This document shows positions 7,356-16,420 of a stretch of DNA of 64,000 nucleotides, piece by piece. The stretch is from assembly GCA_003240775.1 (NCBI GenBank), contig QFNI01000006.1, forward strand, positions 57,530 through 121,529. Direction: 5' to 3'. The stretch's first letter is position 1; each line of letters starts with the position of its first letter. The notes beneath the pieces are model-generated. The model did not search any database. It worked only from the letters and a program-made list of their open reading frames with translations, and was not told the DNA's origin. A program made the translations under genes and the position numbers. This DNA is from Mesorhizobium amorphae. Lineage in GTDB: Bacteria; Pseudomonadota; Alphaproteobacteria; Rhizobiales; Rhizobiaceae.

Positions 7356-8443
7356 CGGCGTTCTCCCCACAAGACCAGCTCGCGCTCGCCGAGCGAGGCG
7401 AAATGCGCCTCCACGGCCAGCGGATCGACATCTTCCATGCGCGCCGGTTTCCAGCGCGGGTGGCGATCCCTCTTGATGAGGGTCGCACGGATGCCCTCGA
7501 AGAAATCGTGGCCTTCGAGCATCCGGTTGAGGATGCGGAACTCCATGCGCAGCGCTTCTTCCACCGTCAGCATGGTGCCGGCGGTGATCTGGGCGAAGGT
7601 GACGGCGACGCTGGTTGGCGAGCGCGACAGGATAACGCGCAGTGTGCGGCGCGAGAACTCGTCTCCGCGCGCGGCCGCCTGGCGCAGGCTCGCGAGCACG
7701 TGGTCGAGTGTGTCGCGCGAGAAATGCGTGGCGATCAGGTGGAGTGCCGCGTCGTCGGTCTCGCGCGGCGGCACCATCGCCACGGCGCGCAGGGCCTGGT
7801 CGGGGTCGGCGGTGGCGATGAGGGCTTCGCGCAGTTCGGGCAGGTCTTCCTGCAGGACGGCATGAGTCGCGAGCTGGGTCCAGAGCGCATCGCCCCAGCG
7901 CGTGCGCTCGCCGGTCAGGGCGAGATACATGCCAAACGAGCCTTTGACGCCCGACAGGATGCAGGTGCCGCCCACATCGGGAAAGAAGCCGACGCCGACC
8001 TGCGGCATGGCGAAGACACCGTTTTCCGTCATCACGCGGTGCGAGCCGTGGAAGGCCAAGCCCACGCCGCCACCCATCACGATGCCGTCCACGAAGGAGA
8101 TCACGGGCTTGGGGTATCGCGAGATCAGCGCACCCAGCCGGTATTCGTCAGCGAAATAGGAAACCGGCGGGCGCCCGGCGCGGCTTTCGCGGTAGATTTC
8201 GATCAAGTCCTCGCCCGCGCAGAAGGCGCGCCCCTCGCCCTCCACCAAAACCGCGGAGATTGCGGGGTCGTCGGCCCAGACGAGCAGCGCGCGTGTGAGC
8301 GCGCCGATCATCTCGTGGCTCAGCGCGTTGAGCGCATCTGGCCGGCATAGCGTGACCACGCCCACCGCACCCTCGCAAGTGAAGCGCACGCCTTCCCCGC
8401 CGCCGAAATCTTGGGCCCCTTGCTCGATCGTTCGATCCCCCAT
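7352..8443 (-). CDS. Enoyl-CoA hydratase/3-hydroxyisobutyryl-CoA hydrolase family protein
   Basis: A 363-residue crotonase-fold protein of the HIBCH type (ECH_2 branch), the family that hydrolyses 3-hydroxyisobutyryl-CoA in valine breakdown. Oxyanion-hole segments are clear: GRAFCAGEDL near residue 71 and VMGGGVGLAFHGS near residue 122. The following motif reads MPQVGVGFFPDVGG. Asp156 is at the catalytic Asp position, but the Glu of the usual MPE motif is Gln148 here, so hydrolase activity is uncertain. The start ATG is at the beginning of the conserved domain; longer in-frame sequence upstream looks non-coding. It is divergent from hemB and overlaps the small membrane protein gene. Confidence 0.85.
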   Translation of the reverse strand: MGDRTIEQGAQDFGGGEGVRFTCEGAVGVVTLCRPDALNALSHEMIGALTRALLVWADDPAISAVLVEGEGRAFCAGEDLIEIYRESRAGRPPVSYFADEYRLGALISRYPKPVISFVDGIVMGGGVGLAFHGSHRVMTENGVFAMPQVGVGFFPDVGGTCILSGVKGSFGMYLALTGERTRWGDALWTQLATHAVLQEDLPELREALIATADPDQALRAVAMVPPRETDDAALHLIATHFSRDTLDHVLASLRQAAARGDEFSRRTLRVILSRSPTSVAVTFAQITAGTMLTVEEALRMEFRILNRMLEGHDFFEGIRATLIKRDRHPRWKPARMEDVDPLAVEAHFASLGERELVLWGERR

Positions 8444-8582
8444 GGCGGGGGGATAGCAGTGCGGGCGGGCGAAGACAAAAGGGAATCGCCGCTCGGCAGC
8501 GCTTGCCCACGGGCTCCGTCGAGTGGCATGGAGCGCGGGCGCGTCACACGCCTCCGATCCCCGAAAGGCCGGAACCCGTCCC

Positions 8583-9617
8583 ATGAACAAGCACGCCCAT
8601 CCCGTTTCCGCCATCCCCCGCACGGTCGACGAGATCACCGGCTCGCGCCGCCTGCGCCGCATGCGCAAGGCGCCCTGGTCGCGCCGCCTCGTCCAGGAGA
8701 ACAGGCTGACAGTGGATGACCTGATCTGGCCGATCTTTCTGGTGGAGGGCGAGAACCACCGCGAGCCGATCGGCGCCATGCCCGGCCTGTTCCGCCTGTC
8801 GCCGGATCTGGCAGCAAAGGAAGCGGAGCGCGCGGCCAAGCTCGGCATCCCCGCGATCGCGACCTTCCCCTTCATCCCGCTCGAAAAGCGAGACATGGCC
8901 GGCAGCCATTCGCTCGATCGCGAGAACCTGATCAACCGCGGCACGCGCGCCATCAAGAATGCCGTACCCGAGATCGGCGTGATCACGGATGTGGCACTCG
9001 ATCCCTTCACGAGCCATGGCCATGATGGCATCCTGCGAGACGGCATCATCGTCAACGACGAGACCGTCGAGGCCATCGCGCGCGCGGCCGTGCTGCAGGC
9101 GGAGGCGGGGGCCGACATCATCGCGCCGTCGGACATGATGGACGGCCGCATCGGCGCGATCCGCGACGCGCTCGACGGCGCGGGCTTCCACGACGTCTCT
9201 ATCATGTCCTACGCGACCAAGTTCGCTTCTGCCTATTACGGCCCCTACCGCGAGGCCATCGGCACGGCGGGCCTGCTGCAGGGCGACAAGAAGACCTACT
9301 ACATCGACCCCGCTAATTCCGACGAGGCGCTGCGCGAGACCGAACAGGATTTGGCCGAGGGCGCGGACATGGTGATGGTGAAGCCCGGCCTGCCCTATCT
9401 CGACATCATCCGGCGCCTGAAGGACACCTTCGCGATGCCCACCTTCGCCTATCAGGTGTCGGGCGAGTACTCGATGATCAAGGCAGCCGCCGCCAATGGC
9501 TGGATCGACGGCGAGCGGGTGATGATGGAAACGTTGCTTTCCTTCAAACGTGCGGGCTGCGACGGCATCCTCACCTACTTCGCGCCCGAAGCGGCCGAAA
9601 TCCTGGCGCGCGGCTGA
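8583..9617 (+). CDS. hemB: Delta-aminolevulinic acid dehydratase (porphobilinogen synthase)
   Basis: Condenses two molecules of 5-aminolevulinate to porphobilinogen in heme synthesis. The 344-residue protein has both Schiff-base lysines: Lys213 in YATKFASAYYGPYR and Lys267 in MVMVKPGLPYLD. The metal-binding stretch reads DVALDPFTSHGHDG with Asp residues in place of the three cysteines of zinc enzymes, which predicts a magnesium-type enzyme as in Pseudomonas and Bradyrhizobium. The ATG opens the conserved N-terminus; upstream in-frame codons are not conserved-looking. It is divergent from the HIBCH-like gene with about 140 bases between the two starts. Confidence 0.97.
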   Translation: MNKHAHPVSAIPRTVDEITGSRRLRRMRKAPWSRRLVQENRLTVDDLIWPIFLVEGENHREPIGAMPGLFRLSPDLAAKEAERAAKLGIPAIATFPFIPLEKRDMAGSHSLDRENLINRGTRAIKNAVPEIGVITDVALDPFTSHGHDGILRDGIIVNDETVEAIARAAVLQAEAGADIIAPSDMMDGRIGAIRDALDGAGFHDVSIMSYATKFASAYYGPYREAIGTAGLLQGDKKTYYIDPANSDEALRETEQDLAEGADMVMVKPGLPYLDIIRRLKDTFAMPTFAYQVSGEYSMIKAAAANGWIDGERVMMETLLSFKRAGCDGILTYFAPEAAEILARG

Positions 9618-9686
9618 GCGGCAGGGGGCACCATGCGGGCGGCTTGCAATCCCCCCGCCAAACCCCACTTCTTGCTGTGAAACCCA

Positions 9687-10181
9687 TTGGAGCCCAGCCC
9701 CGAAGTGTCCGTCCGCGCAGCAAGCCCCGAAACCATTGCCGTGCCGCTCGATCAGCCCGCCCTTTATGACGGGGTGCTGACCCGGCGCGTGATGGCGTTT
9801 CTGGTGGACTACGCCATCATCTTCCTGCTCTGCATTCCCTTCGCCATCGTGGTCGCGGTGCTCGGCGTGCTGACGCTCGGCCTGGGCTGGATGCTGTTTG
9901 CGGTGCTCGGTCCTATCGTCGCGCTGGGTTACGTCGCCGTGACGCTCGGTGGACGGCATCAGTCGACGATCGGCATGCGGATGGCGGGCCTTCGCATCAT
10001 GCGCACAGATGGCGGCACGGTGGACGGCATCACGGCGATGATCCACACCGCACTTTTCTGGATCGGCAATGCCGTGCTCACGCCCTTCATCCTGCTTGCC
10101 ACCTGGTTCACCGACCGCAAGCGCACGCTGCACGATCTGCTGCTCGGCACCGTGGTCGTGCGCACCGACCCGCCGCTGTGA
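9687..10181 (+). CDS. RDD-family membrane protein
   Basis: A 164-residue integral membrane protein with the RDD pattern: LTRRVMAFLVDYAIIF (Arg and Asp in the first membrane segment), a second strongly hydrophobic pair of segments (about residues 40-90), and a third after GRHQSTIGMRMAGLRIMR, ending FTDRKRTLHDLLLGTVVV. The role of RDD proteins is mostly unknown; some act in ion or solute transport. The start is uncertain: TTG at 9687 or GTG at 9705, with a GGAG between them. Its stop codon is close to the bpt reading frame. Confidence 0.85.
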   Translation: MEPSPEVSVRAASPETIAVPLDQPALYDGVLTRRVMAFLVDYAIIFLLCIPFAIVVAVLGVLTLGLGWMLFAVLGPIVALGYVAVTLGGRHQSTIGMRMAGLRIMRTDGGTVDGITAMIHTALFWIGNAVLTPFILLATWFTDRKRTLHDLLLGTVVVRTDPPL

Positions 10182-10279
10182 CGAGTGATCACAAAGCCGG
10201 AGTGCACGGCCAGCCTGTTGACGAATCGAGCGCCAAGGCGCGGAATGGGCGGCCGACAAGGGATCGCCGCTCTCGCTCG

Positions 10280-11035
10280 ATGACGCAGCATGTCACGCCA
10301 ACGCCGCAGTTCTTTCTGACGGCGCCTTCGCCCTGCCCCTATATCGAGGGGCAGTTCGAGCGGAAGGTCTTCACTCATCTGGTGGGCGATCGCGCCCCGC
10401 AGATGAACGACGTGCTGACGCAAGGCGGCTTCCGCCGCTCGCAGAACATCGCCTATCGCCCGGCCTGCGAATCCTGCCGCGCCTGCGTGTCCGTGCGCAT
10501 CCTGGTCGGCGAGTTCGAGCCGACGCGCAACATGCGCCGGGTTTCCGCGCGCAACGCGGATCTGATTGGGGCGATGTTCGAGGCGGAGCCGTCCACCGAG
10601 CAGTACAGCCTCTTTCGCACCTATCTCGATTCCCGCCACCGCCGCGGCGGCATGTCGGACATGTCGGTGCTCGACTACGCCATGATGGTCGAGGATACCC
10701 ATGTCGACACCAAGGTGATCGAATATCGGCGCCGTGGGCCCGACAGCTTCATCACCGGTCGCGGCGAAGGCGAGCTTCTGGCGGTGGCTCTCACCGACAA
10801 GATGGGCGACGGGTTGTCGATGGTCTATTCCTACTTCAACCCGGAGGCCGAGGAACGCTCGCTCGGCACCTTCATGATTCTCGACCACATCGCGCGCGCC
10901 CAGGCGCTCGGCCTACCCTATGTCTATCTCGGCTATTGGGTGAACGGCTCGCGCAAGATGAATTACAAGGTGCGCTTCGGCCCTCAGGAGCACCTGAGCC
11001 CGCGCGGCTGGGAACGCTTTCCGGCAGGCACCTGA
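10280..11035 (+). CDS. bpt: Aspartate/glutamate leucyltransferase (Bpt/Ate family)
   Basis: Transfers leucine (or arginine in Ate) from charged tRNA to N-terminal Asp/Glu of proteins, making them substrates of the N-degron pathway through ClpS-ClpAP. The 251-residue protein shows the family start TPQFFLTAPSPCPYIEG, the cysteine-rich RPACESCRACVSVRI segment near residue 60, and the C-terminal acetyltransferase-like LGYWVNGSRKMNYK motif. I chose ATG 10280 because conserved sequence begins there; 34 additional in-frame codons upstream look non-coding. Bpt and Ate are hard to tell apart from sequence alone; Bpt is the usual bacterial form. Confidence 0.92.
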   Translation: MTQHVTPTPQFFLTAPSPCPYIEGQFERKVFTHLVGDRAPQMNDVLTQGGFRRSQNIAYRPACESCRACVSVRILVGEFEPTRNMRRVSARNADLIGAMFEAEPSTEQYSLFRTYLDSRHRRGGMSDMSVLDYAMMVEDTHVDTKVIEYRRRGPDSFITGRGEGELLAVALTDKMGDGLSMVYSYFNPEAEERSLGTFMILDHIARAQALGLPYVYLGYWVNGSRKMNYKVRFGPQEHLSPRGWERFPAGT

Positions 11036-11127
11036 CCGATCGACGCCGCGGCAGCCATGAGGCGAAACCGCTTCGCTCTTTGGCTGAAACTGATAGTGCC
11101 TGAGGCGTTCGTGTTTCCGGATGCCGC

Positions 11128-12021
11128 ATGCAACCCAAGCCAGCTCCCCGATCGCTCTATGCCCGCGGCCTAGCGCTGACCGCCTTCGGCGGCTTGGTGC
11201 TGACAGCCGATATCCCCCTGATCAAGCTGGCGGACGGCGCGCCCTGGAGCATCGTGTTCCTGCGCAGCGGCACCACGCTTCTGGTGACGCTCTGCGTCTG
11301 GCTCGTCTGGCGCAGGCTGAGCCGCACCGCGCCTCCGCTCGTGCCCGGTCGGACTGGTCTTGCGGTGGCACTGCTTTATGGCGGCTGCAACACGTTCTTC
11401 ATGCTGGGGATCTTCCTGACCTCGACAGCGAACCTCGTCTTCATCGTGGCGCTGTCGAGCATGTTCGTGGCGCTGTTCTGCTGGGCGGCACTGGGCGAGC
11501 GGCCGAAGCCTGCAACCGTGCTGACCATGTTCGCGCTCATCGTGGGCATCGCCATCATCTTGGGCGACGGCTTCGCCAGCGGGCGGTTCCTGGGGGATCT
11601 CTTCGCGCTGGGCGCGACGCTCTGCATCGCGGGGGCGATCACCATCACGCGCGCGAGCGGCAAGGACATGGGCCTCGCAGCACTCGTGGGCGCCACCTTG
11701 CCCTTTGTTGTTTCGGTCTGTGTGCTGTCGTGGAGCGGGACGGGGCTCGACGTCGCTCAGCCCTTCTGGGTGCTGCTCGACGGCGCCATCGTGGCTCCGC
11801 TGGCTTTCTTCTGCTTGGCCACCGGGCCGCGCTACATTTCCGGGCCGGAGGTCGCGATGTTCTATCTGCTGGAAACGGTGCTGGCACCGATCTGGGTGTG
11901 GATGATCTTCAGCGAGGTGCCCTCCGACAACACGCTGTGGGGCGGTGCGATCCTGATCGCCGCACTTCTCGCGCACTCCTTCTGGCAGCTCTCCGCTACG
12001 CGCCGGGTGCGCGGGGCCTAA
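11128..12021 (+). CDS. EamA/DMT-superfamily transporter
   Basis: A 297-residue integral membrane protein with ten predicted transmembrane segments in two EamA repeats (first about residues 15-145, second about 150-285). The end of the first repeat carries GERPKPATVLTMFALIVGIAIILGD-like sequence typical of metabolite exporters of the drug/metabolite superfamily. The substrate cannot be predicted. It is convergent with the RND pump gene, with 34 bases between the two stops. Confidence 0.88.
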   Translation: MQPKPAPRSLYARGLALTAFGGLVLTADIPLIKLADGAPWSIVFLRSGTTLLVTLCVWLVWRRLSRTAPPLVPGRTGLAVALLYGGCNTFFMLGIFLTSTANLVFIVALSSMFVALFCWAALGERPKPATVLTMFALIVGIAIILGDGFASGRFLGDLFALGATLCIAGAITITRASGKDMGLAALVGATLPFVVSVCVLSWSGTGLDVAQPFWVLLDGAIVAPLAFFCLATGPRYISGPEVAMFYLLETVLAPIWVWMIFSEVPSDNTLWGGAILIAALLAHSFWQLSATRRVRGA

Positions 12022-12055
12022 CACCTCCCGGTTGTCGATCCGAGAATACCGATCG

Positions 12056-15000
12056 CTATTCCGCAGCGATAGGCATGGTCTCGCCATGCTGGCGCGGCAG
12101 CGCGTGGATGTTGTCGCGCTGCTCGGCCTCCTCGGGCTCGTCCGGTCGGTTGGGGCGCACGAGCCAGCGGAACAGGCGTGCGGTGCCGATCGCCGCGTCA
12201 TCCATGATCGTGTAGAACGACGGCACGAAAACCAGCGACAGGAAGGTGGAGACGAGCAGGCCGCCGATCACCGCGACAGCCATCGGCGCGCGGAACTCGC
12301 CGCCGTCGCCCAACGCCATCGCCGCCGGGATCATGCCTGCCGACATGGCGATCGTGGTCATCACGATGGGCCGTGCGCGCTTCCTGCCGGCATCGAGGAT
12401 GGCCTCCTGCCGCGGCACGCCGGCTTTCACCTCCTCCACCGCGAAATCCACGAGCATGATCGCGTTCTTGGTGACGATGCCCATCAGCATGAGGATGCCG
12501 ATCACCACGGGCATGGAGACCGCCGAGTTTGTGAGAAGCAGGCCCGCCGCCACGCCGCCCACCGCGAGAGGCAGCGAGCCCAGGATGGTGAAGGAGTGGA
12601 ACACCGAGCCGAACAGGAGGATCAGCACCACGAGCACCAGCATCAGGCCGGTGGCCATGGCGGTGGCGAAGCCCGCGAACACTTCGCCCATGATCTCGGC
12701 GTCACCCGATTCCTGGATGCGGACGCCGTCCGCGAGGTTCTGCACGGCAGGCAGCGCGAAGACGGTGGCGAGCCCCTGCCCCACCTCGATGCCCGGCGGG
12801 AGGTCTGCGCCAACCAGCACGCGGCGTTCGCGATTGAAGCGGTTGATCGAGGACGGGCCCTGGCCGAAGCGGATTTCGGCGACCGACGACAGCGGCACGG
12901 TAACGCCCGTGGGCGTGGGCACGGGAAGCGTGCTGATCACCGAAAGATCGTCCTTGGCCTCCTCGTTCAATTGCACGCGGATCGGGATCTGCCGGTCGCC
13001 AACCGTGAACTTGGCGAGGTTCGCGTCGATGTCGCCGATGGTGGCGATCCTCAGCGTTTCCGACAGCGTCGCCGTGGAGATGCCGAGCTGCGCCAGGCGG
13101 TTGAGGTCGGGCACGACCACAACTTCGGGGCGGTCGAGGGCCGCGTTCGAGCTGATGGCGCGGAATTGGCCGGTCTCGGCCATGGCGCTCTGAACCTTTC
13201 GCGCTTCCTGGTCGAGCACCGCGCCGTCCTGGCCCATGATGCCGACCGAGAGCATGCGCTCGCCGCGATCGTTCACGAAATAGGCGCGCAGGTCGGGGAG
13301 CGTGGCGAGCTTTGCGAGAAGCACCTCTTCGATCTGCGCTTGCGTCTGCTCGCGCTCGGACTTGTGGACGAGATCCGCGACCAGCGTCGCGCGGCGTTCT
13401 TCGAGCGCGCCGGTCGGGCTTGCGCCGCCGACCACATAGACGCCCTCGACGCCATCGACCGCCCGCACCATGGCGCTCGCCTCGTCGGTCACGCGGCGGG
13501 TGTCTTCGAGCCGCGAGCCGGGGGGCAGTTCCATGGAGAACACGATGCGGCTCGCGTCTTCCTTGGGGATGAAGCCCGAAGGCAGCGTCTGCATCAGCAT
13601 CATCGAGACGACGAAGAAGGCGATGCCCGCGAAAAGCGTCAGCCAGCGGAAGCGCAGCGTGCCGCGCAAGAAGGCCATGTAGCCGCGCATGATGAAGCCG
13701 GGCTTGGGCTCCTCGTGGCCGGTGTCGCGCAGGAAATAGGCGGCCAGCATCGGTGTGATGAGGCGCGCGACGAGCAGCGAGAAGAACACCGCGATCGCGA
13801 CCGTCAGGCCGAACTGCTTGAAATACTGACCGGCGATGCCGCCCATGAAGGACACGGGCGCGAACACCGCCATGATGGTGGCGGAGATGGCGATCACGGC
13901 GAGGCCGATCTCGTCGGCCGCTTCCAGGGATGCGCGATAGGCGGACTTGCCCATCTTCACGTGGCGCACGATATTTTCGATCTCGACGATCGCGTCGTCC
14001 ACCAGAATGCCGACCACCAGCGTCACGCCGAGAAGCGAGACGAGGTTGAGCGAGAAGCCCAGCATGTCGATGGCCCAGAAGGCCGGAATGATCGACAGCG
14101 GGAGCGCCACGGCGGAGACGAGCGTCGCCCGCCAGTCGCGCAGGAAGATGAACACCACGATGATCGACAGGAACGCGCCTTCCAGCAGCGTTTCCATGGC
14201 GGACTCGTAGTTGCCCTGGGTGTAGGTGACGGAGTCGTCCACCTTCTGGAACTGCACGTCCGGGTGGGCCGCCTGCAGCGCCTCGATCACTACGGCCGCG
14301 CGGTCATTGACCTCGACATCGCTCTCGCCCTTGCCGCGGAAGACGCCAAAGGAGACGGCTGTCTTGTCACCCACGCGCGCGAAAGATTTGGGCTTGGTCC
14401 AGGAATCCGAGACCGTGGCGATGTCCGAAAGTTTCACAGTGCGGCCCGCGCCCAGGGGCACTTCGAGCGCGCGGAGGTCTTCCACGTTGCGCGCGCCGCC
14501 CAGCGTGCGGATCGTCTGCTCGCGTGCCGCGAACTCGCCCGAGCCGCCAGTCAGGTCGGTGTTCGCCGCGCGCAGGGCTCGGCTCACATCGCCGGCCGTC
14601 ACGTTGAGCGCGGACAAGCGGTCTGGGTCGAGTTCGACCTTGATCTCACGCTCCACGCCACCGTAGCGGTCGACGCGCGCCACGCCCTTCACGCCCTGGA
14701 GGCGACGGATCACCGTGTCGTCCACGAACCACGACAGTTCCTCGATCGTCATCGCGGGCGCGGAAACCGCATAGGTGAGGATGGCTTGGCCTTCCACGTC
14801 GACGCGGTTGACGAGCGGGGCCTCGGAGGTGGCCGGCAGATCGGAGCGCACGCGCTCGATGGCGTCTTTTACGTCATTGACGGCGGTCTGGGTGTCGATC
14901 TCCAGCCGGAATTCGACCAGCGTCTGCGATTTGCCCTCGGTGATCTCCGATGTGACGTTCTTCACGCCCGAGATGTTCGCCACCGCGTCTTCGACGGGCT

Positions 15001-15199
15001 TGGTGACCTGTGTCTCAAGCTCGGAGGGCGCCACACCGGGATCGACAACCACCACGGAAACGAGCGGCACGTCGATGTTGGGGAAGCGGGTGACAGGCAG
15101 CGTCATGAAGCTCATGACGCCGAGCGCCATCAGCACGATGAACAAGAGGATCGGCGGAACCGGGTTGCGGATCGACCAGGCGGAGATGTTCCAGTTCAT
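12056..15199 (-). CDS. Efflux RND transporter permease subunit
   Basis: Inner-membrane proton-driven pump of a tripartite export system. The 1047-residue protein has the RND architecture: first membrane helix (PPILLFIVLMALGVMSFMTLP), a large periplasmic loop, the six-helix bundle with ILVDDAIVEIENIVRH near residue 410, a second periplasmic loop, and the closing bundle with GIVTKNAIMLVDFAVE. The closest known groups are AcrB/MexF-type and related proton antiporters; whether it exports drugs, solvents or lipids cannot be read from the sequence. It overlaps the adaptor gene by four bases (ATGA). No outer-membrane TolC-like gene follows, so the channel must be encoded elsewhere. Confidence 0.95.
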   Translation of the reverse strand: MNWNISAWSIRNPVPPILLFIVLMALGVMSFMTLPVTRFPNIDVPLVSVVVVDPGVAPSELETQVTKPVEDAVANISGVKNVTSEITEGKSQTLVEFRLEIDTQTAVNDVKDAIERVRSDLPATSEAPLVNRVDVEGQAILTYAVSAPAMTIEELSWFVDDTVIRRLQGVKGVARVDRYGGVEREIKVELDPDRLSALNVTAGDVSRALRAANTDLTGGSGEFAAREQTIRTLGGARNVEDLRALEVPLGAGRTVKLSDIATVSDSWTKPKSFARVGDKTAVSFGVFRGKGESDVEVNDRAAVVIEALQAAHPDVQFQKVDDSVTYTQGNYESAMETLLEGAFLSIIVVFIFLRDWRATLVSAVALPLSIIPAFWAIDMLGFSLNLVSLLGVTLVVGILVDDAIVEIENIVRHVKMGKSAYRASLEAADEIGLAVIAISATIMAVFAPVSFMGGIAGQYFKQFGLTVAIAVFFSLLVARLITPMLAAYFLRDTGHEEPKPGFIMRGYMAFLRGTLRFRWLTLFAGIAFFVVSMMLMQTLPSGFIPKEDASRIVFSMELPPGSRLEDTRRVTDEASAMVRAVDGVEGVYVVGGASPTGALEERRATLVADLVHKSEREQTQAQIEEVLLAKLATLPDLRAYFVNDRGERMLSVGIMGQDGAVLDQEARKVQSAMAETGQFRAISSNAALDRPEVVVVPDLNRLAQLGISTATLSETLRIATIGDIDANLAKFTVGDRQIPIRVQLNEEAKDDLSVISTLPVPTPTGVTVPLSSVAEIRFGQGPSSINRFNRERRVLVGADLPPGIEVGQGLATVFALPAVQNLADGVRIQESGDAEIMGEVFAGFATAMATGLMLVLVVLILLFGSVFHSFTILGSLPLAVGGVAAGLLLTNSAVSMPVVIGILMLMGIVTKNAIMLVDFAVEEVKAGVPRQEAILDAGRKRARPIVMTTIAMSAGMIPAAMALGDGGEFRAPMAVAVIGGLLVSTFLSLVFVPSFYTIMDDAAIGTARLFRWLVRPNRPDEPEEAEQRDNIHALPRQHGETMPIAAE

Positions 15200-16404
15200 G
15201 GCGAAACGCCTCCAGCGGCAGCTTCACGGACAGGCGTTACGGTGTCGCCGTCGGCGACGAAGGTGCCGGCGCGCGCCACAACCTCCTCACCCTGGGCGAG
15301 ACCTTCCGCGATCTCGATCCAGTCGCCCGCGCGGATGCCCAAGCGGACGGAACGGCTTTCCACCTTGCCGTCCGCCACCACCTGCACGAAGGCATCGCGG
15401 CCTTGGAAGAGAACGGCCGATGCGGGCACGGAAAGCGCCTCGTGGCGGTCGGTCTCGATAGTGCCGCGCGCGAAGTTGCCCACACGCACGCGACTGCCCT
15501 CAGCGAGCGTGATGCGGATCGTGCCGAGGCGCGATTGCTGGTTCACCTCAGGCGACACGCGGCGGATCGTGCCCGCGAGTGGTGCATCGAGGCCCGCCAG
15601 ATGGATCTCGGCCTTCATGCCGGCTTCGAGCCGCGCGAGTGCTGTCTCGGGCACATCGGCCGCGACCTCGAATTCCGAGCCGATGGCGATGCGGAAGAGC
15701 GGGCCGGCTGCGCCTGAAACGATGCCGCCGAGCGTCGCGTTGCGCTCGAGCACGAGCCCATCGGCCGGCGCGCGCACTTCCGTCTTTTCGATCTGGAGAA
15801 GCACGGCTTGGCGCTGGGCATCGATCACGGCGAACTGCGCCTGGGACGCGGTCAGCGCGCGCTGTGCGACGGTCAGTTTGGCTTGCGCACTGTCACGCGC
15901 ATTGGTGGCGTTGTCGAGTTCGGCTTGGGTCGAGACATTCTTGCGGCGAAGCTCGACAGCGCGGCGCAGCGCTTCTTCCGCCTGGCGCACGCCGATCTCG
16001 GCATCGCCGATCTGCGCTTCCACCTGAGCGGTGGCTGCCTCGGCCTGGGCGCGGCTCGCATCGGTCTGGATCAGCTGGGTGTCGAGCGCGCGGCGGTCGA
16101 GCACTGCCAGGACGTCACCCTTCTTCACCATGTCGCCCTGGTCGGCATCAAGCGCGTTGACGATGAGGCCGGCGACATCGGTGCCGACAGCCGCTTCGTC
16201 GCGCGCGATGATCGTGCCGGTAACCGAAAGCGTCTCGGTCAGTTCGCGCGGGGTTGCGGCGGCTACGCGGATCGAGGGTGGAGCCTGGCGTTGCGCTGCG
16301 GGCGGAGCTTCGGCCTCCGGAGCGGCTGCCGCGAACGGCACGCCCATGGCGAGTGCGGTGCCGAGCAGAAGCGCTTTGGCAAAGCGGGGGGTGATCGCCG
16401 TCAT
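15196..16404 (-). CDS. Efflux RND transporter periplasmic adaptor subunit
   Basis: Membrane-fusion protein joining the RND pump to an outer-membrane channel. The 402-residue precursor has a signal peptide (KALLLGTALAMGVPFAAAA), a biotinyl-lipoyl half-motif (VGTDVAGLIVNALDADQGDMVKKGDVLAVLD), a long alanine-rich coiled-coil hairpin from about residue 110 to 190, the second lipoyl half (VRAPADGLVLERNATLGGIV) and beta-barrel domains. It sits 16 bases after tetR and overlaps the pump gene, so the three genes form one operon. Confidence 0.94.
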   Translation of the reverse strand: MTAITPRFAKALLLGTALAMGVPFAAAAPEAEAPPAAQRQAPPSIRVAAATPRELTETLSVTGTIIARDEAAVGTDVAGLIVNALDADQGDMVKKGDVLAVLDRRALDTQLIQTDASRAQAEAATAQVEAQIGDAEIGVRQAEEALRRAVELRRKNVSTQAELDNATNARDSAQAKLTVAQRALTASQAQFAVIDAQRQAVLLQIEKTEVRAPADGLVLERNATLGGIVSGAAGPLFRIAIGSEFEVAADVPETALARLEAGMKAEIHLAGLDAPLAGTIRRVSPEVNQQSRLGTIRITLAEGSRVRVGNFARGTIETDRHEALSVPASAVLFQGRDAFVQVVADGKVESRSVRLGIRAGDWIEIAEGLAQGEEVVARAGTFVADGDTVTPVREAAAGGVSP

Positions 16405-16420
16405 CGAACGTCTCGCGGGG

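Noticed and set aside
12032..16027. A 1331-codon open frame on the plus strand, and similar long frames antisense to parC, ppk1, kup, aspS and ilvC
   Set aside because: They are shadows of genes on the other strand; high third-position GC removes stop codons in the antisense frame, and the translations are rich in His, Arg, Asp and Ala without any family pattern.
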